Below are positions 53,501-62,103 of a DNA stretch of 64,000 bases, piece by piece (positions within the stretch are counted from its first letter, which is position 1; every line of letters begins with the position of its first letter). The notes beneath the pieces were generated by a model. That model was given only the letters and a program-made list of their open reading frames with translations, did no database searches and was not told the DNA's origin. Origin of the DNA: Cymodocea nodosa (taxonomy: Eukaryota > Streptophyta > Magnoliopsida > Alismatales > Cymodoceaceae); assembly GCA_036874045.1 (NCBI GenBank), contig CM072337.1, positions 21,612,001 through 21,676,000 on the forward strand. Direction: 5' to 3'. The position numbers and the translations under genes are program-made.

Positions 53501-56500
53501 ATCTATATTAAACATATGTCCAAGAATTTGACAATTCATATAGCAAGAATGAAACTTGCCACAAATGTATTAAACATATTGAGATCAATTACCACTATAT
53601 TTAGGATCTAGTAGTCCAAGGGATTGCCACACACTATTCATGTCATCTTCAGAGGAGCTTATTGATATTCTTATAAAGTTATTAGGTTCTAATGTATTTG
53701 ATTACATTTGTAATAAACTAGATATAACAAATATATACTGTCCAGCTTGAGGAGTGTGGTACTATGGTACTTTTATGTATGTGTGATTATGTGGATCTTG
53801 GATATTGGGTTTAGGATCTGGTTATCCTTTAATCTCTATATATTTGTAATCACCTCTTCATCAAAGTAATGCTTTTCATTTTAGGTTTTCTTGCACAACT
53901 CTAATAGGTAAAAAATTTTGTGGTGGAACGAAGATGTACAACAGATCATGAAAGAAAGAAAGAATATATAAAACTTATCATAAATATAGAAATGATGAAA
54001 ATTTAGAAAAGTATAAGCTAGTAAAAATAAATGCTAGGAAAATTGTTAGTGAAATTAAAAATAAGGCCTATAAGGAATTATGTAATAATTTTAACACAAA
54101 AAAGAGAGAATAGAATATATAAATTGGTTAAGTTTAAAGAAAGGAAGTGTAGAGATTTGAGTCAAGTGTATTAAGTATGAAGATGGTTAAATTTTGGTAA
54201 AAGATAGATGATAAACTATTGTTATTTTAGAAGAATCTACCATAGAAAACTTTAATATGAAAATTTTGGTGGTAGTAAAAATGTTATAAAGTATTGTTAT
54301 TTTAGAAAAATTAATAATTTGGAGGTAAAATAGGCTTTTAAGAAAATAAAATGTGGGAAAACTATTTGATTAGATGGTATTCTTATTGAAGTGTGGAAGT
54401 ACATGAATGAAGTAAGTATTAAGTGGTTAATTAAGTTTTTTAATATAATTTTAAAGGTAGAGAAGATGCTAGATGAATGGATAAGTGCTTTTAGTACTTA
54501 TATTTAAGAATAAAGGGGACATGTATAATTGTTATAATTATCATGGTATTAAATTAATGATGTCATTATTGTGAAATTATGGGAAAGGGTAATTGAGAAA
54601 AGGCTAAGATAGGTAATTAAAATCTCAGAAATTCAATATATTTTTTATTCATTTATTTAGACAACTAATGGAAAATTTCAGAATCAAGAAAAAAAAAAAT
54701 CCATATGCTTTTTATGGATTTAGAAAAGGTTTATGATAAAGTACCTGGAAATCTATTGTGGTGGGTTTTGAAAATAAAAGATTACCAATTGGACATGTTG
54801 ATATTATAAAGGACATATATGAAAAAGTGGTTACTAATGTTAATTAGAAGAAGAGAAATTAAGTAATTTTCAATAGATATGGTTTATACCTAGAGTCCTC
54901 TTTAGGGTCATATCTATTTATCTTAGTTATGGATAAAATAACTAAGGAAATTCTAGTAGAAATACTCTATTGTATTGCTAATGACAGTGTTGGTTGATGA
55001 AAGTAAGACAAAAATTAGTTCTAAATTAGAATCATGGAGAGATACTTTAGAGTTCTAGAAATAGTCTTGTTATTGCTTCCACTCATATTCCCTAAAAAGT
55101 GGATCCCGCTTTAATAGCTCTGAATAAATTAAATACATTCATTAAGATATGAAAGTTTCTTATTCCACAACAAGGAATTTAGATTGAGTGGGTCAAAAAC
55201 TGAATATTGGGAGAATAAATTTAACAAAAATAAGAATTAATGATGAATGTATTGACTTAGATGGTCACAATATTCAAAAAAGTAAAATTTTTAAATACTT
55301 AAAATTTATAATAAGTAGCAATAATGAAATTATAAAGGATATTATTCATAATATAAAAGTAGAGTGAATGAAGTAGAGAAATGCTTTTGGTATGTTATGT
55401 GATAAGATGATATTCTTAAAAAAGGAGACTTCTATATAATTGTTACTTGCCCAATTATACTTTGTCTCAAAATATTAGACTTTAAAGCATGATTGTGTAC
55501 AAAAAATTAGTTTTGCTGGGATATGAATATTTAAATGGATGGGTGATAAAACCATAAGAGATAATCTAAAATGTGATTTTATTAGGAATAAAGTATGAGT
55601 TGCACTAATTGAAGCTATGGTAAGATGAAATTGGTTTAGATGATTTAGTCATAATTTTAAGAGGATTAAGGGTACGTCAGTTAGGAAAGGAGGAAAATTA
55701 GTGTATAATAAATTAAAAAAATAGAGGTTCACTTAAAACTACTTGGTTAGAAATTGTGAAAAACAATTTAAATTTATGTAATTCAATCAAAGACTTGGTT
55801 ATAAATAGAAATTTATGAAAGAAAAGGATTTATGTGACCAACCTTACATAGTGAGATTATGACATGGACTGTTGTATATAGAAAATGCTTGTTTGTAATT
55901 TTTTATTTAGTGAGAACCAATTTTGGCTTATTGGTATGGTTGCTTCATTTTGAATTGAAGGTCATAGATTCAAATTCTAGGAAACAACCTATTCTTGTGC
56001 ATTAGGTTTCCCCTTCAATTTTGTAGTTAGTGTCCTTTTTGTGACTCATGATTCACTTTCTAGAATAATTGTTCTTTATCATAAAGCATTACTTACCTTG
56101 TAAGCTGTGAAGAGTTAAAAAGCAGTTTTTTGAGCAAAGGCTTTTCTGTCCTATCTTATATTGTGAACGTAGTTTGTAAATGGGTACAACAATCAGCAAT
56201 GTTTTCACCATGATCAGTATATCCAGTTTGATTTTCCATCTCTTGTGTGACTTGCATAATAATTTGGGTAGTTATTACTTCTCACGTGTTCATGGCTCCT
56301 GTAGAGCAGTCACTTGCCTGCAGATTCTTTCTACTAGTACCACACTCCTCAATTGTCTGTGTCGGGCACATCACATTCACACGTCATATCTGATGCTTGT
56401 CAAGGAAAGCAGTTTGTGGATTTTGATTGTACAATCCTTTTACTAAAAAAAAACACAGTTCAAATATGCTTCTCTAACCAAACACTACCATTAACTTTTC

Positions 56501-59500
56501 TGAAATGCTCAAAATGCTGACCAAAAAATACTGCACAAAAAACACCGTAGATCTAAGATGTTGTAGAAAAAATGCTGAATTAAACACACCCCTATATGTT
56601 GCTTTCTCTGCTTACTAGTTTTTTGACGATATCTTGTGAGTTAGGTGGTAAATTGAATTTACATTCTTAGAAAATTAAAAAATATTATAATAAGTGCCAT
56701 TTCTAAGGATTTTTTGTTATACAATAGCATATGGTGAATTTTTAACTTTATATAATTACTCAATAAATAGTTGGAATGTATTTTCATGTTCCTTGATGTG
56801 TGTGACCTATTTTTGAAGATTTTCCTTTTTCTTTATTTGTTATTTTTCATTCTATTTTCTGCATATGGCTACCATGAAATGCGGAGTATTCATGAAAGTT
56901 GAAACTAAAAGTTAAATCTGTGTCTTGGTGTCAGACAACTCACAATTTTCATTGGTCCACATAATCTTACCCTTGTTTGTTGTTTCGTGGTATAATAATT
57001 GTAGAAAATGGCTCATTGTCATGGTCTTATGGTTAGTCAGTATCTTTCTTTTTTCCTTTAATTTTCCCATTTCTTATGGTAGGAGAGAAGTTATACTTTG
57101 GGTGTCAGTGAAAGAGAGTAACCAAATAACCACCTTTAACTTTTTAAATTTGATACTGCAGGTTGTATGGCTAGATGCTTTTCACAATTAGCTTGCATAA
57201 GATCATTTGTAGTTTTGGTTTGCATTTTTTCAGCATATATAGCTTCCCTTCCAAGTTAAGCCTCTTTTTTTGGTACAGATAGCCAAGCTAGCCTGTACAT
57301 GTCAGTTATCAAGCTAATGTACACTGGCTGTTATCTGAAATAAAAAAACAAATGTCAGTTGGCTTCTTCATTTAGCATACTATCTTGCCCTTTCTCAATG
57401 TTGGGTAGTGAACATTAAATACATTAATAAATTCAAGAATCCTTATCAAACTAATCCATACTGAATTCCTTTCTAGGCTCTTGTTTGAACCTACTTCATG
57501 AAATGCATCGCATGTTTAATGACACATGTTATCTGGTCCAGAAAATGGTGACGACAATTTGATACTGGGGCTTGATGTTGACAAGATTTCCTTGTTTGAG
57601 AAACTAGAATACAAAGATAGAGAGGTCGTCACTGAGCTATCTCCATGCAGTATTGTATTGTGCGTCTCTAGTGAGGGGAAGCTTATTATGTTCTACATCA
57701 CAAGGTAGTTTATTTAACTTTGTTAACTATGTCATTCTAAAGTGAATATTCAACTTCTATCTTTTGAAATTTATATTCTACAAAACATGAGTTTATTAAG
57801 AATTTGGTAGATTTAGACATTTTTGTATCCTGCACTTTGGTAGATTGTTTTTTTTTGCAGGATTTCTGATCCTTGCATCCCTCCTCAAGTTCCCATTGAT
57901 GATCCTGATGTAAATATTGCTGCAATAGAAAATGATGCAAGTATTTCATCTTCAGTGAGAAATTTGCAAGATGCCACGTTTGGCAATAGAAAACAAAGTG
58001 ATAGCTTCTGTGCTAAGCAGGATGACATCAACTCTGGTTTGGTTAGTTCTAGTAATCTTCGGAGTGATTCACTTGGGCTCAATTCTGGAGTAAAACTTGG
58101 ATTTCGAGACAGAAGTAGCACAAAAATTTCATCCATTGTTTCTAGTACATCCACAAGTGGCATCACTCAAGAATATCCTATTGCTTCCCAGAATTCTGCT
58201 GTGAAATTGGATTTTGTCCAAAAAGAATCTGGTGCTTTTGAAAAGGTTGGGCAGACCATGACGTTTCATGAAGTGAACAGCTCTGTTGTTAGAAGGGAAG
58301 ATTCTGTTTTAAAAGATGCAGTTGGTGTTGTCACCCACTCTGTGCCTGTCGATTACAGAATGCCTAAAACTCCTGAAGTATCTGGGCAAAATATATCAAG
58401 ATCATTTTATAGTGTAAGAATATTTCATCTCCTTTATAAGTGGTTCACCCTAAAAGCATTGATTTTCCCTTGTTTTCTTATGGACAGATCTGCTCACCTT
58501 ACCGGGTTTGTAATTCTTAGTTCTCCTTGTAATCGGAAGAAATTTATTGATTAATGAGATTCTGCCTATTCCCTTGTTCAAAGAATTCTTATTCGACATT
58601 TCTTGTTTGTGAAAATGAAAGATTTTGTTTTATAGTATAATTAACGTTTTTAGCATACCCCATTATCTCAGATGTTTTAAAAAGGCTGTTTACATGTTGA
58701 ATTGCTCATTTTCTTAAGAGCAGAAGTTTATTTCCTCAGGTTGATGATATGGTGAAGGAACTTGATGGGCTTCTAATGAGCATAGAACAAAAAGGTGGTT
58801 TTGCTGATGCTTCCACAGTGCACCTTAAGAATTCTGTTTTTACCCTGGAGAAGGGCTTGGAGAACCTTTCGCAAAATTTTAGAACATGCAAGGTTTTGGT
58901 TCCATATTTCATTTTTATCTTTATGATATGAGAACTTACATGAGGCTAGCCTAAGTTTCCATCTTCTTAACCATATTTTTTCTAATTCTTGATGGAGATG
59001 AATATTTTGTTACTTGAAAATATATTTTTACTTTGCTACATTTCATGCCTACCAGAAAGATTGTGAAGCAATTTTTTTCCCCATGAGACAATAAGAAATT
59101 TTGTTACTGTTATATGATTAAGTTTTTGGTTTACTATTTTGCAACTTACCCTTGTATTTGCAGGGTGCGGTTGCTGAAATTGTTGGGCAGGTTCAATTTC
59201 TTCAAGACAAAATGGTCCAGAGTAGGGATAACTATTTGATTGATATTTGCTCCATTTTATCACATGCTTATGCACCTCCGTATTTCTTTATTTCTAAGGC
59301 ATATGCTATTAATCATGTTTGGTGTTTGGATTGTATATTTAAAAATGTAATGTTGGTAGTTTTTTGCATATAAGTATTGGAATGGAGGAAAGCTGGTAAA
59401 CGTGTTATTTATTTTGTATGTGCTGCCTGTTTTGGTTTTAGGCATATTTTCAGGTGTAGTCTCCTATATGGATCTCTAGGTTGCACTCAATTTGGATTTT

Positions 59501-62103
59501 TTTGGGAAATATAGCATGTGTGATTCCCATAATAAACTAGAACGTCAAAGATAACATGATCAAATTACGAAGCAGTAGGTAAGGAAGGAAGCAAATTACA
59601 TCAAATTGTAAGGTCTATCCAACTTCCAAACGGCCCTAATGTTGCCCCACAATCTCAGCCCACACCACAGAGGATGTTGGTACACCACCTCATTGTTATG
59701 AAGCCAAATCAACCAATATGATGCATGAAGCAGGAAGATAACCTGTTCTTTTGCCCCACAAGGTTTCCCTTCACCATGATGATGTTGAAGATCCTCTAGG
59801 CCACTTATGATGATCCTGAATAAGCAAAGGTGTGATTGCCTTCTACATGGATTTACTCACGTAACAATTAAAATAAATGGTTTTCATTTTCGTGTCCCTT
59901 ACACAACAAATAGGTGGAAGTCAACATGGTTGCCCATTTGCTACATCCTTACCACAAGCTGCGTATGGACTAATAACCACATGAAAGGCATGTATTTCAG
60001 AGATGGCCCGAGCTCATCCCAAGCTTGAAGGCCATTGAAGGTGGGATCAAGGAATCTCACTACAATAGGTGTTGGTGAAAATTCACTGGCAAATATTGAA
60101 TTTTCTAATATTCAAATGATACATGTAGGCATATCATTTTGACCAAATTTCAAATGAAAATTTGCACCATATTTGTGTATGTTGGTCTTGTTGATGGAAG
60201 CCATTTTTTATGTTATATAAGCACATGCATACTTATTGGTGCACCATGGTTCTCAGGCAATAAGCTTAGGTGGCTTAGTGCTTAGAAACCAATTTAAATG
60301 CTTGTTTTTTGAAATTCATTGTGAGAATAAATGATGTGTTATGTTATTTGTGTATTGTGAGTTTAGGTCCATATTGTTTAAGTAGTATTTATCATCTTTG
60401 TGTAGTCTCTATATACAGAGGACATATGTTTGTTATTGGGATCATTCAATTTTCACCTAATTTTTGTATTCCAACATGGTATTAGAGTTTGTTTTAAAAG
60501 TCTAAAAGTATGAGAAATCTAGGTTGGGGGAGGGAGATTCTAGCTGTCACTCTCCTCCTAGCTACCATTGCACTGTGAATGATCGCCAACCCCCCTACAT
60601 TGGCCACCCTTGGACCTCTAGTCCTGTTCCTCACTGTAACTCCTGTCTTCTCCTGCATGCAGTTCCAAGCGCTCTTGATGCATTCGCTTCTTGCTCTCCT
60701 ATGTGGTCTTGATGCAATTGCATCTGTTCTGCATTTGTTCCAGGGTACTGCTGGCACTTGTCTACTGGATCTAGTGCCCTCCCGGATAACTAAAAAATGC
60801 AAACAGTACCACTTTCTGATAAGCTAGCTTTTCTATGAAAATCATAATTCCAACTGCAATCCCAAACACAGCCTTAGTCACAGTTCTTTGATGTTTGTTT
60901 ATGTTGTGGTTCACAGGGTATATTTTGATGACCTTCTGAGATTCTCAAACAACTGATCCAATCTAGACAACTAGATTTTTTTATTCTGGTGTGAAACACT
61001 GGGAATGAAATTCTTATAAGATGAATAGGTACAAAGTGGTTGAAATATTTTAAACTTGTGATTCTCCAAGATATATAAACACAAAAAGTTGGGGGTATGA
61101 AACATCCTTCTGCATGCCACATGTATTCAAAAGTATTGACATCTCAGCAACAAAGATCAAGTAGCCAGGGATTTGTTTGGAGTTTGGGAGAGTTTTTTAT
61201 TGCATTTTGATTTTTGTTGTTGTTCTTATTTGTTTTTGTACTTCTTGGTTGATTTTCTTGAACCACCCTATCTTTCTCACAAAACAAGCGAAGTCATGGT
61301 GATTTTGAAATTTGTATATATTTAAGAAATGGGGATAAAGTGATGACAGAAAATTGAACTAGTACATACTTGTGGTCCTTGATATCTAAAGGGACATTTA
61401 CTAATGTATGTTTTAATAATCATTGTCAAACGTGTTATTTATGTGTCAATTTATTTTTATACATTAACTTAAAAAGTTCTAATTTGAACTAAAGATTTGA
61501 ATGAGAAAAATTGAGTTCTACTGTTTAAAATAATCATTACCAAACGGACCCTAAGATGATTGGGGTTGGATACAAAAGCATTTAAATGATCTAGATACTA
61601 TCTTCTAGTTTGTTCTCTATAAATATTATATAATATTTTGAGGTGATTACCATAATTGCCCCCACTTAACGTGCACATCTAGTATTCTAATAATTATCTC
61701 ATTGTTCAGTTTGTGAGTTTTGTATCTAATTCCTCAATATAATGCTATCTATTCAGTTTCTGCTTGGGAAGGATACATAGAAGGGATGGTGAAACAAGCA
61801 TCTAACAATGAATACAGGGACATATGGAATCGACAAAAATTAGGGCCTGAGTTTGAGTTGAAGCAACAACAAATACTAAAAGAGTACCATGTAAAGTACC
61901 AAGGAATTCACCACTTTTTCATATTTGTTGTATTTTAAATGATCTATTGCATTCTTTGACGAATAAAATATTAATTTGTATCAGTCTCTGATAAATCAAA
62001 TTCTTGAGATGGAAAGACATTTCAATGCACTTGAGCTCAAAAAATTTGGTGAAAGTGGAGTTTATAAAGGTCGAAGACAATTGCTCCTCTCTGACTCATC
62101 AAG
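26595..62103 (+). CDS. NUP214: Nuclear pore protein NUP214 (LNO1-like), 5' part
   Basis: Thirteen exons join in one frame (about 765 codons) and the gene runs off the right edge. Exons: 26595-26799, 26891-27135, 36902-37070, 38402-38533, 43633-43748, 44103-44212, 45611-45750, 57542-57704, 57861-58413, 58740-58892, 59164-59221, 61757-61890, 61985-62103. Every junction is GT-AG with matching phase. Exons 1-8 (about residues 1-426) encode the N-terminal beta-propeller, with PLVVSERFGLLFVSHSEG, SIVDVRIGKVSILSLS, VDSIKWICNDIIILGC and GLALIANRKNRDDHVVLLEL matching plant NUP214. Exon 9 is a Ser/Asn-rich linker; exons 10-13 look coiled-coil (VDDMVKELDGLLMSIEQKGG, DIWNRQKLGPEFELKQQQIL). NUP214 sits on the cytoplasmic face of the pore and anchors the mRNA-export helicase machinery; LNO1 loss in Arabidopsis is embryo-defective. 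The FG-repeat C-terminus is outside the window. The 11-residue start context is a plain ATG at 26595. Confidence 0.92.
27136..28959. other. NUP214: NUP214 intron 2, 5' portion
   Basis: AT-rich intron sequence with no recognised gene or element. The donor at 27136 is GTTATT, weaker than consensus. Confidence 0.5.
30473..30658 (+). repeat. 94-bp perfect-type tandem duplication within the LINE
   Basis: Two adjacent copies start at 30473 and 30567, both opening GAAGCATTGTTTGAGGAGG. They are almost identical (one substitution and one T indel seen), so the duplication is much younger than the surrounding decayed LINE. Confidence 0.85.
31167..31574 (-). mobile_element. 5S-rRNA-derived SINE-like retroposon, antisense
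   Basis: The 408-bp insertion lies inside the LINE between two copies of ACCTTCCATTT (31156-31166 and 31575-31585), an 11-bp target duplication. Read on the minus strand, the first 110 bases (31570-31461) align with plant 5S rRNA at roughly three in four positions. They include the A-box block GAGTTAACTGTGTTTGGGCG (31530-31511), the GGAGCAGAACTAG block, and the C-box-like ATGTGTGACCACTTGAGAAG (31496-31477). An unrelated middle follows, then three 65-bp tandem units, and the minus strand ends in an A run (T run at 31164-31176 on plus). A 5S head with internal promoter, poly(A) and a variable-length target duplication fit a SINE3-type element moved by LINE machinery. A Cassandra-type LTR also carries 5S sequence, but would have TG/CA ends, a 5-bp duplication and no poly(A). 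Confidence 0.75.
31190..31382. repeat. Three 65-bp tandem units in the SINE body
   Basis: Units start at 31190, 31255 and 31320. Each opens (A/G)GACACTCA(A/G)AC and continues with a CTGGT(A/G)(T/A)ACACCA block and AGTATC. They have diverged from each other by about a quarter, so the array predates this insertion and probably belongs to the family's structure. Confidence 0.85.
35226..36901. other. NUP214: NUP214 intron 2, 3' portion
   Basis: AT-rich intron sequence without a supported gene. A plus frame at 35531-35809 and its antisense are low in complexity and match nothing I recognise. The acceptor at 36901 is preceded by a T-rich tract. Confidence 0.45.
37600..37905 (+). mobile_element. 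5'-truncated RTE-type LINE tail in NUP214 intron 3
   Basis: Broken frames give the RTE C-terminal signature: RENWLKWYGY, then a GRPIN block, then a tail ending in the TAGTGGGATTATGATTTAGATTG phrase split here as TAGTGGGATTATG and TTTAGATTGTTGTTG. The same 3' phrase ends the RTE copy in intron 7. Only the 3' end is present, as expected for incomplete reverse transcription. Confidence 0.7.
38757..38898 (+). other. Exon-like open segment of unknown origin in NUP214 intron 4
   Basis: A 142-nt open segment is bounded by a good acceptor (CTCTATAG) and a donor (GTATAT). Its open frame reads YENLGLNVGNNVHNYPQEKL and continues to CYKHVDTIV, with normal protein composition. I do not recognise the family. 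Neither phase fits the NUP214 model: from exon 4 it would hit TAA at 38774-38776, and its length (3n+1) would shift the frame of exon 5. It may be a captured gene fragment or a frame-breaking alternative exon. Confidence 0.4.
39040..39990 (-). mobile_element. Copia-like LTR retroelement 5' remnant, antisense
   Basis: On the minus strand an LTR end (GTGATTCCACA) is followed at 39862-39850 by TGGTACCAGAGCC, a Met-tRNA-type primer site. A TATATAAAG box lies at about 39919-39911 within the putative LTR (39863 to about 39990). Broken gag-like frames continue on the minus strand to about 39160. No matching second LTR was found, so only the 5' end remains. Confidence 0.55.
40000..42990 (+). mobile_element. 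Decayed L1-type LINE in NUP214 intron 4
   Basis: The start of an ORF2 endonuclease is seen near 41850 (MIVFYNVRGFGQVIKLKMVR, the usual 'WNVRGLG' block). The connector before RT lies near 42470-42690 (LDKREASSLML, then ALWLSVGNRNAKFFHRIAFA). ORF1-like broken frames lie upstream (40021-40275 and around). No reverse transcriptase core is recognisable and both boundaries are approximate. It is a different copy from the intron 2 LINE. Confidence 0.65.
42991..43632. other. NUP214: NUP214 intron 4, last part
   Basis: Intron sequence without a supported feature, ending at the exon 5 acceptor TGTCTCAG (43632). Confidence 0.5.
44213..45610. other. NUP214: NUP214 intron 6
   Basis: 1.4-kb AT-rich intron. 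I see no gene, RNA or clear mobile element in it. Its donor is GTATGG and its acceptor TCAATAG. Confidence 0.6.
46949..47092 (+). repeat. 5' LTR of the nested Copia element
   Basis: 144 bp with TG and CA ends, matching 53756-53897. Preceded by ACTCT and followed directly by the primer site. Confidence 0.88.
48981..50938. mobile_element. Unknown AT-rich insertion inside the nested Copia element
   Basis: Copia coding homology stops at ...LDK (48975-48980) and resumes at HTRSTF (50944 on), exactly where Copia pre-integrase sequence should continue. The junctions share ACAAG (48976-48980 and 50939-50943), a 5-bp target duplication. The 1.96-kb insert is AT-rich with no long frame. Its first base pair is TG but it does not end in CA, and I see no terminal repeats. 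It contains a phrase (GCAAGTACAGGTCGATTTCACAG, here 49131-49152) of a kind I have seen in plant repeats. The class is undetermined. Confidence 0.6.
53756..53897 (+). repeat. 3' LTR of the nested Copia element
   Basis: 142 bp with TG and CA ends. Preceded by the purine tract and followed by the target duplication ACTCT. Confidence 0.88.
55891..57541. other. NUP214: NUP214 intron 7, last part
   Basis: No gene is supported. The stretch 56452-56595 ends in AACCAAACACTACC-like and AAACACACCCC sequence and may be a short non-autonomous DNA-element remnant. Frames here lack domains. Confidence 0.45.
60332..60487 (+). mobile_element. Copia-like LTR end plus primer site, remnant
   Basis: A TATA-like CTATATACAGAGG (about 60407) and an end TATTCCAACA (to 60476) are followed directly by TGGTATTAGAG (60477-60487), the Met-tRNA-type primer site. 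A GC-richer leader-like stretch continues to about 60790. No coding region or second LTR follows, so only the 5' end survives. The LTR start is uncertain. Confidence 0.5.
61387..61553. mobile_element. Possible small hAT-type MITE
   Basis: The left end TAAAGGGACATTTACTAATG and the right end (reverse strand) TTAGGGTCCGTTTGGTAATG are imperfect inverted repeats around an AT-rich 170-bp body. 'GGGTCCGTTTGG' ends are common in plant non-autonomous hAT elements. I could not find an 8-bp target duplication, so this stays tentative. Confidence 0.35.

Larger units (their letters stand above)
46949..53897 (+). mobile_element. Old Ty1/Copia element nested in the RTE LINE
   Basis: LTRs at 46949-47092 (144 bp) and 53756-53897 (142 bp) both start TGTGGTACTATGG and end TTGCACA. 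The target duplication is ACTCT (46944-46948 and 53898-53902). The primer site TGGTATTAGAGCA is at 47093-47105 and the purine tract CAGCTTGAGGAG at 53744-53755. The LTRs differ at about 17 positions plus two indels, so it is clearly older than the element at 880-6025. The interior is heavily broken but ordered: gag zinc knuckle (CSHYGKSNHRSEKC, second Cys lost, about 48332), protease (LWMVD then GAAQHMIGSSS with a stop at the catalytic Ser-Gly, 48585), integrase (51000-51680), RT with VFVDDILL (about 52620), RNase H with YCDNLASI (about 53487). Another insertion splits it at 48981-50938. Confidence 0.88.
45975..55890 (+). mobile_element. RTE-type LINE in NUP214 intron 7, interrupted by a Copia element
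   Basis: The left part (45975-46948) opens with the RTE endonuclease start RLATWNIGTFIDKSTKLMG and KINMLCLQEIK. The right part (53903-55890) continues with the connector (KINARKIVSEIKNKAYKEL), reverse transcriptase pieces (CGKTIGLDGILIEVWKYMN, then MDLEKVYDKVP-like near 54715) and the RTE C-terminus with tail AGTGAGATTATGACATGG near 55850. Removing the Copia insertion with one copy of its duplicated ACTCT brings the two sides into the same reading frame, which confirms the break point. The LINE itself has many stops. Confidence 0.8.
59222..61756. other. NUP214: NUP214 intron 11
   Basis: 2.5-kb intron. 59590-60050 is repeat-like, with possible antisense LINE frames that I could not confirm. 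A Copia-type LTR end and primer site lie at 60332-60487. A possible MITE lies at 61387-61553. Nothing else is supported. Confidence 0.5.

Noticed and set aside
59590..60050. Possible antisense LINE zinc-finger RT tail in intron 11
   Set aside because: Minus-strand frames are suggestive but too short and broken; no diagnostic motif could be confirmed.
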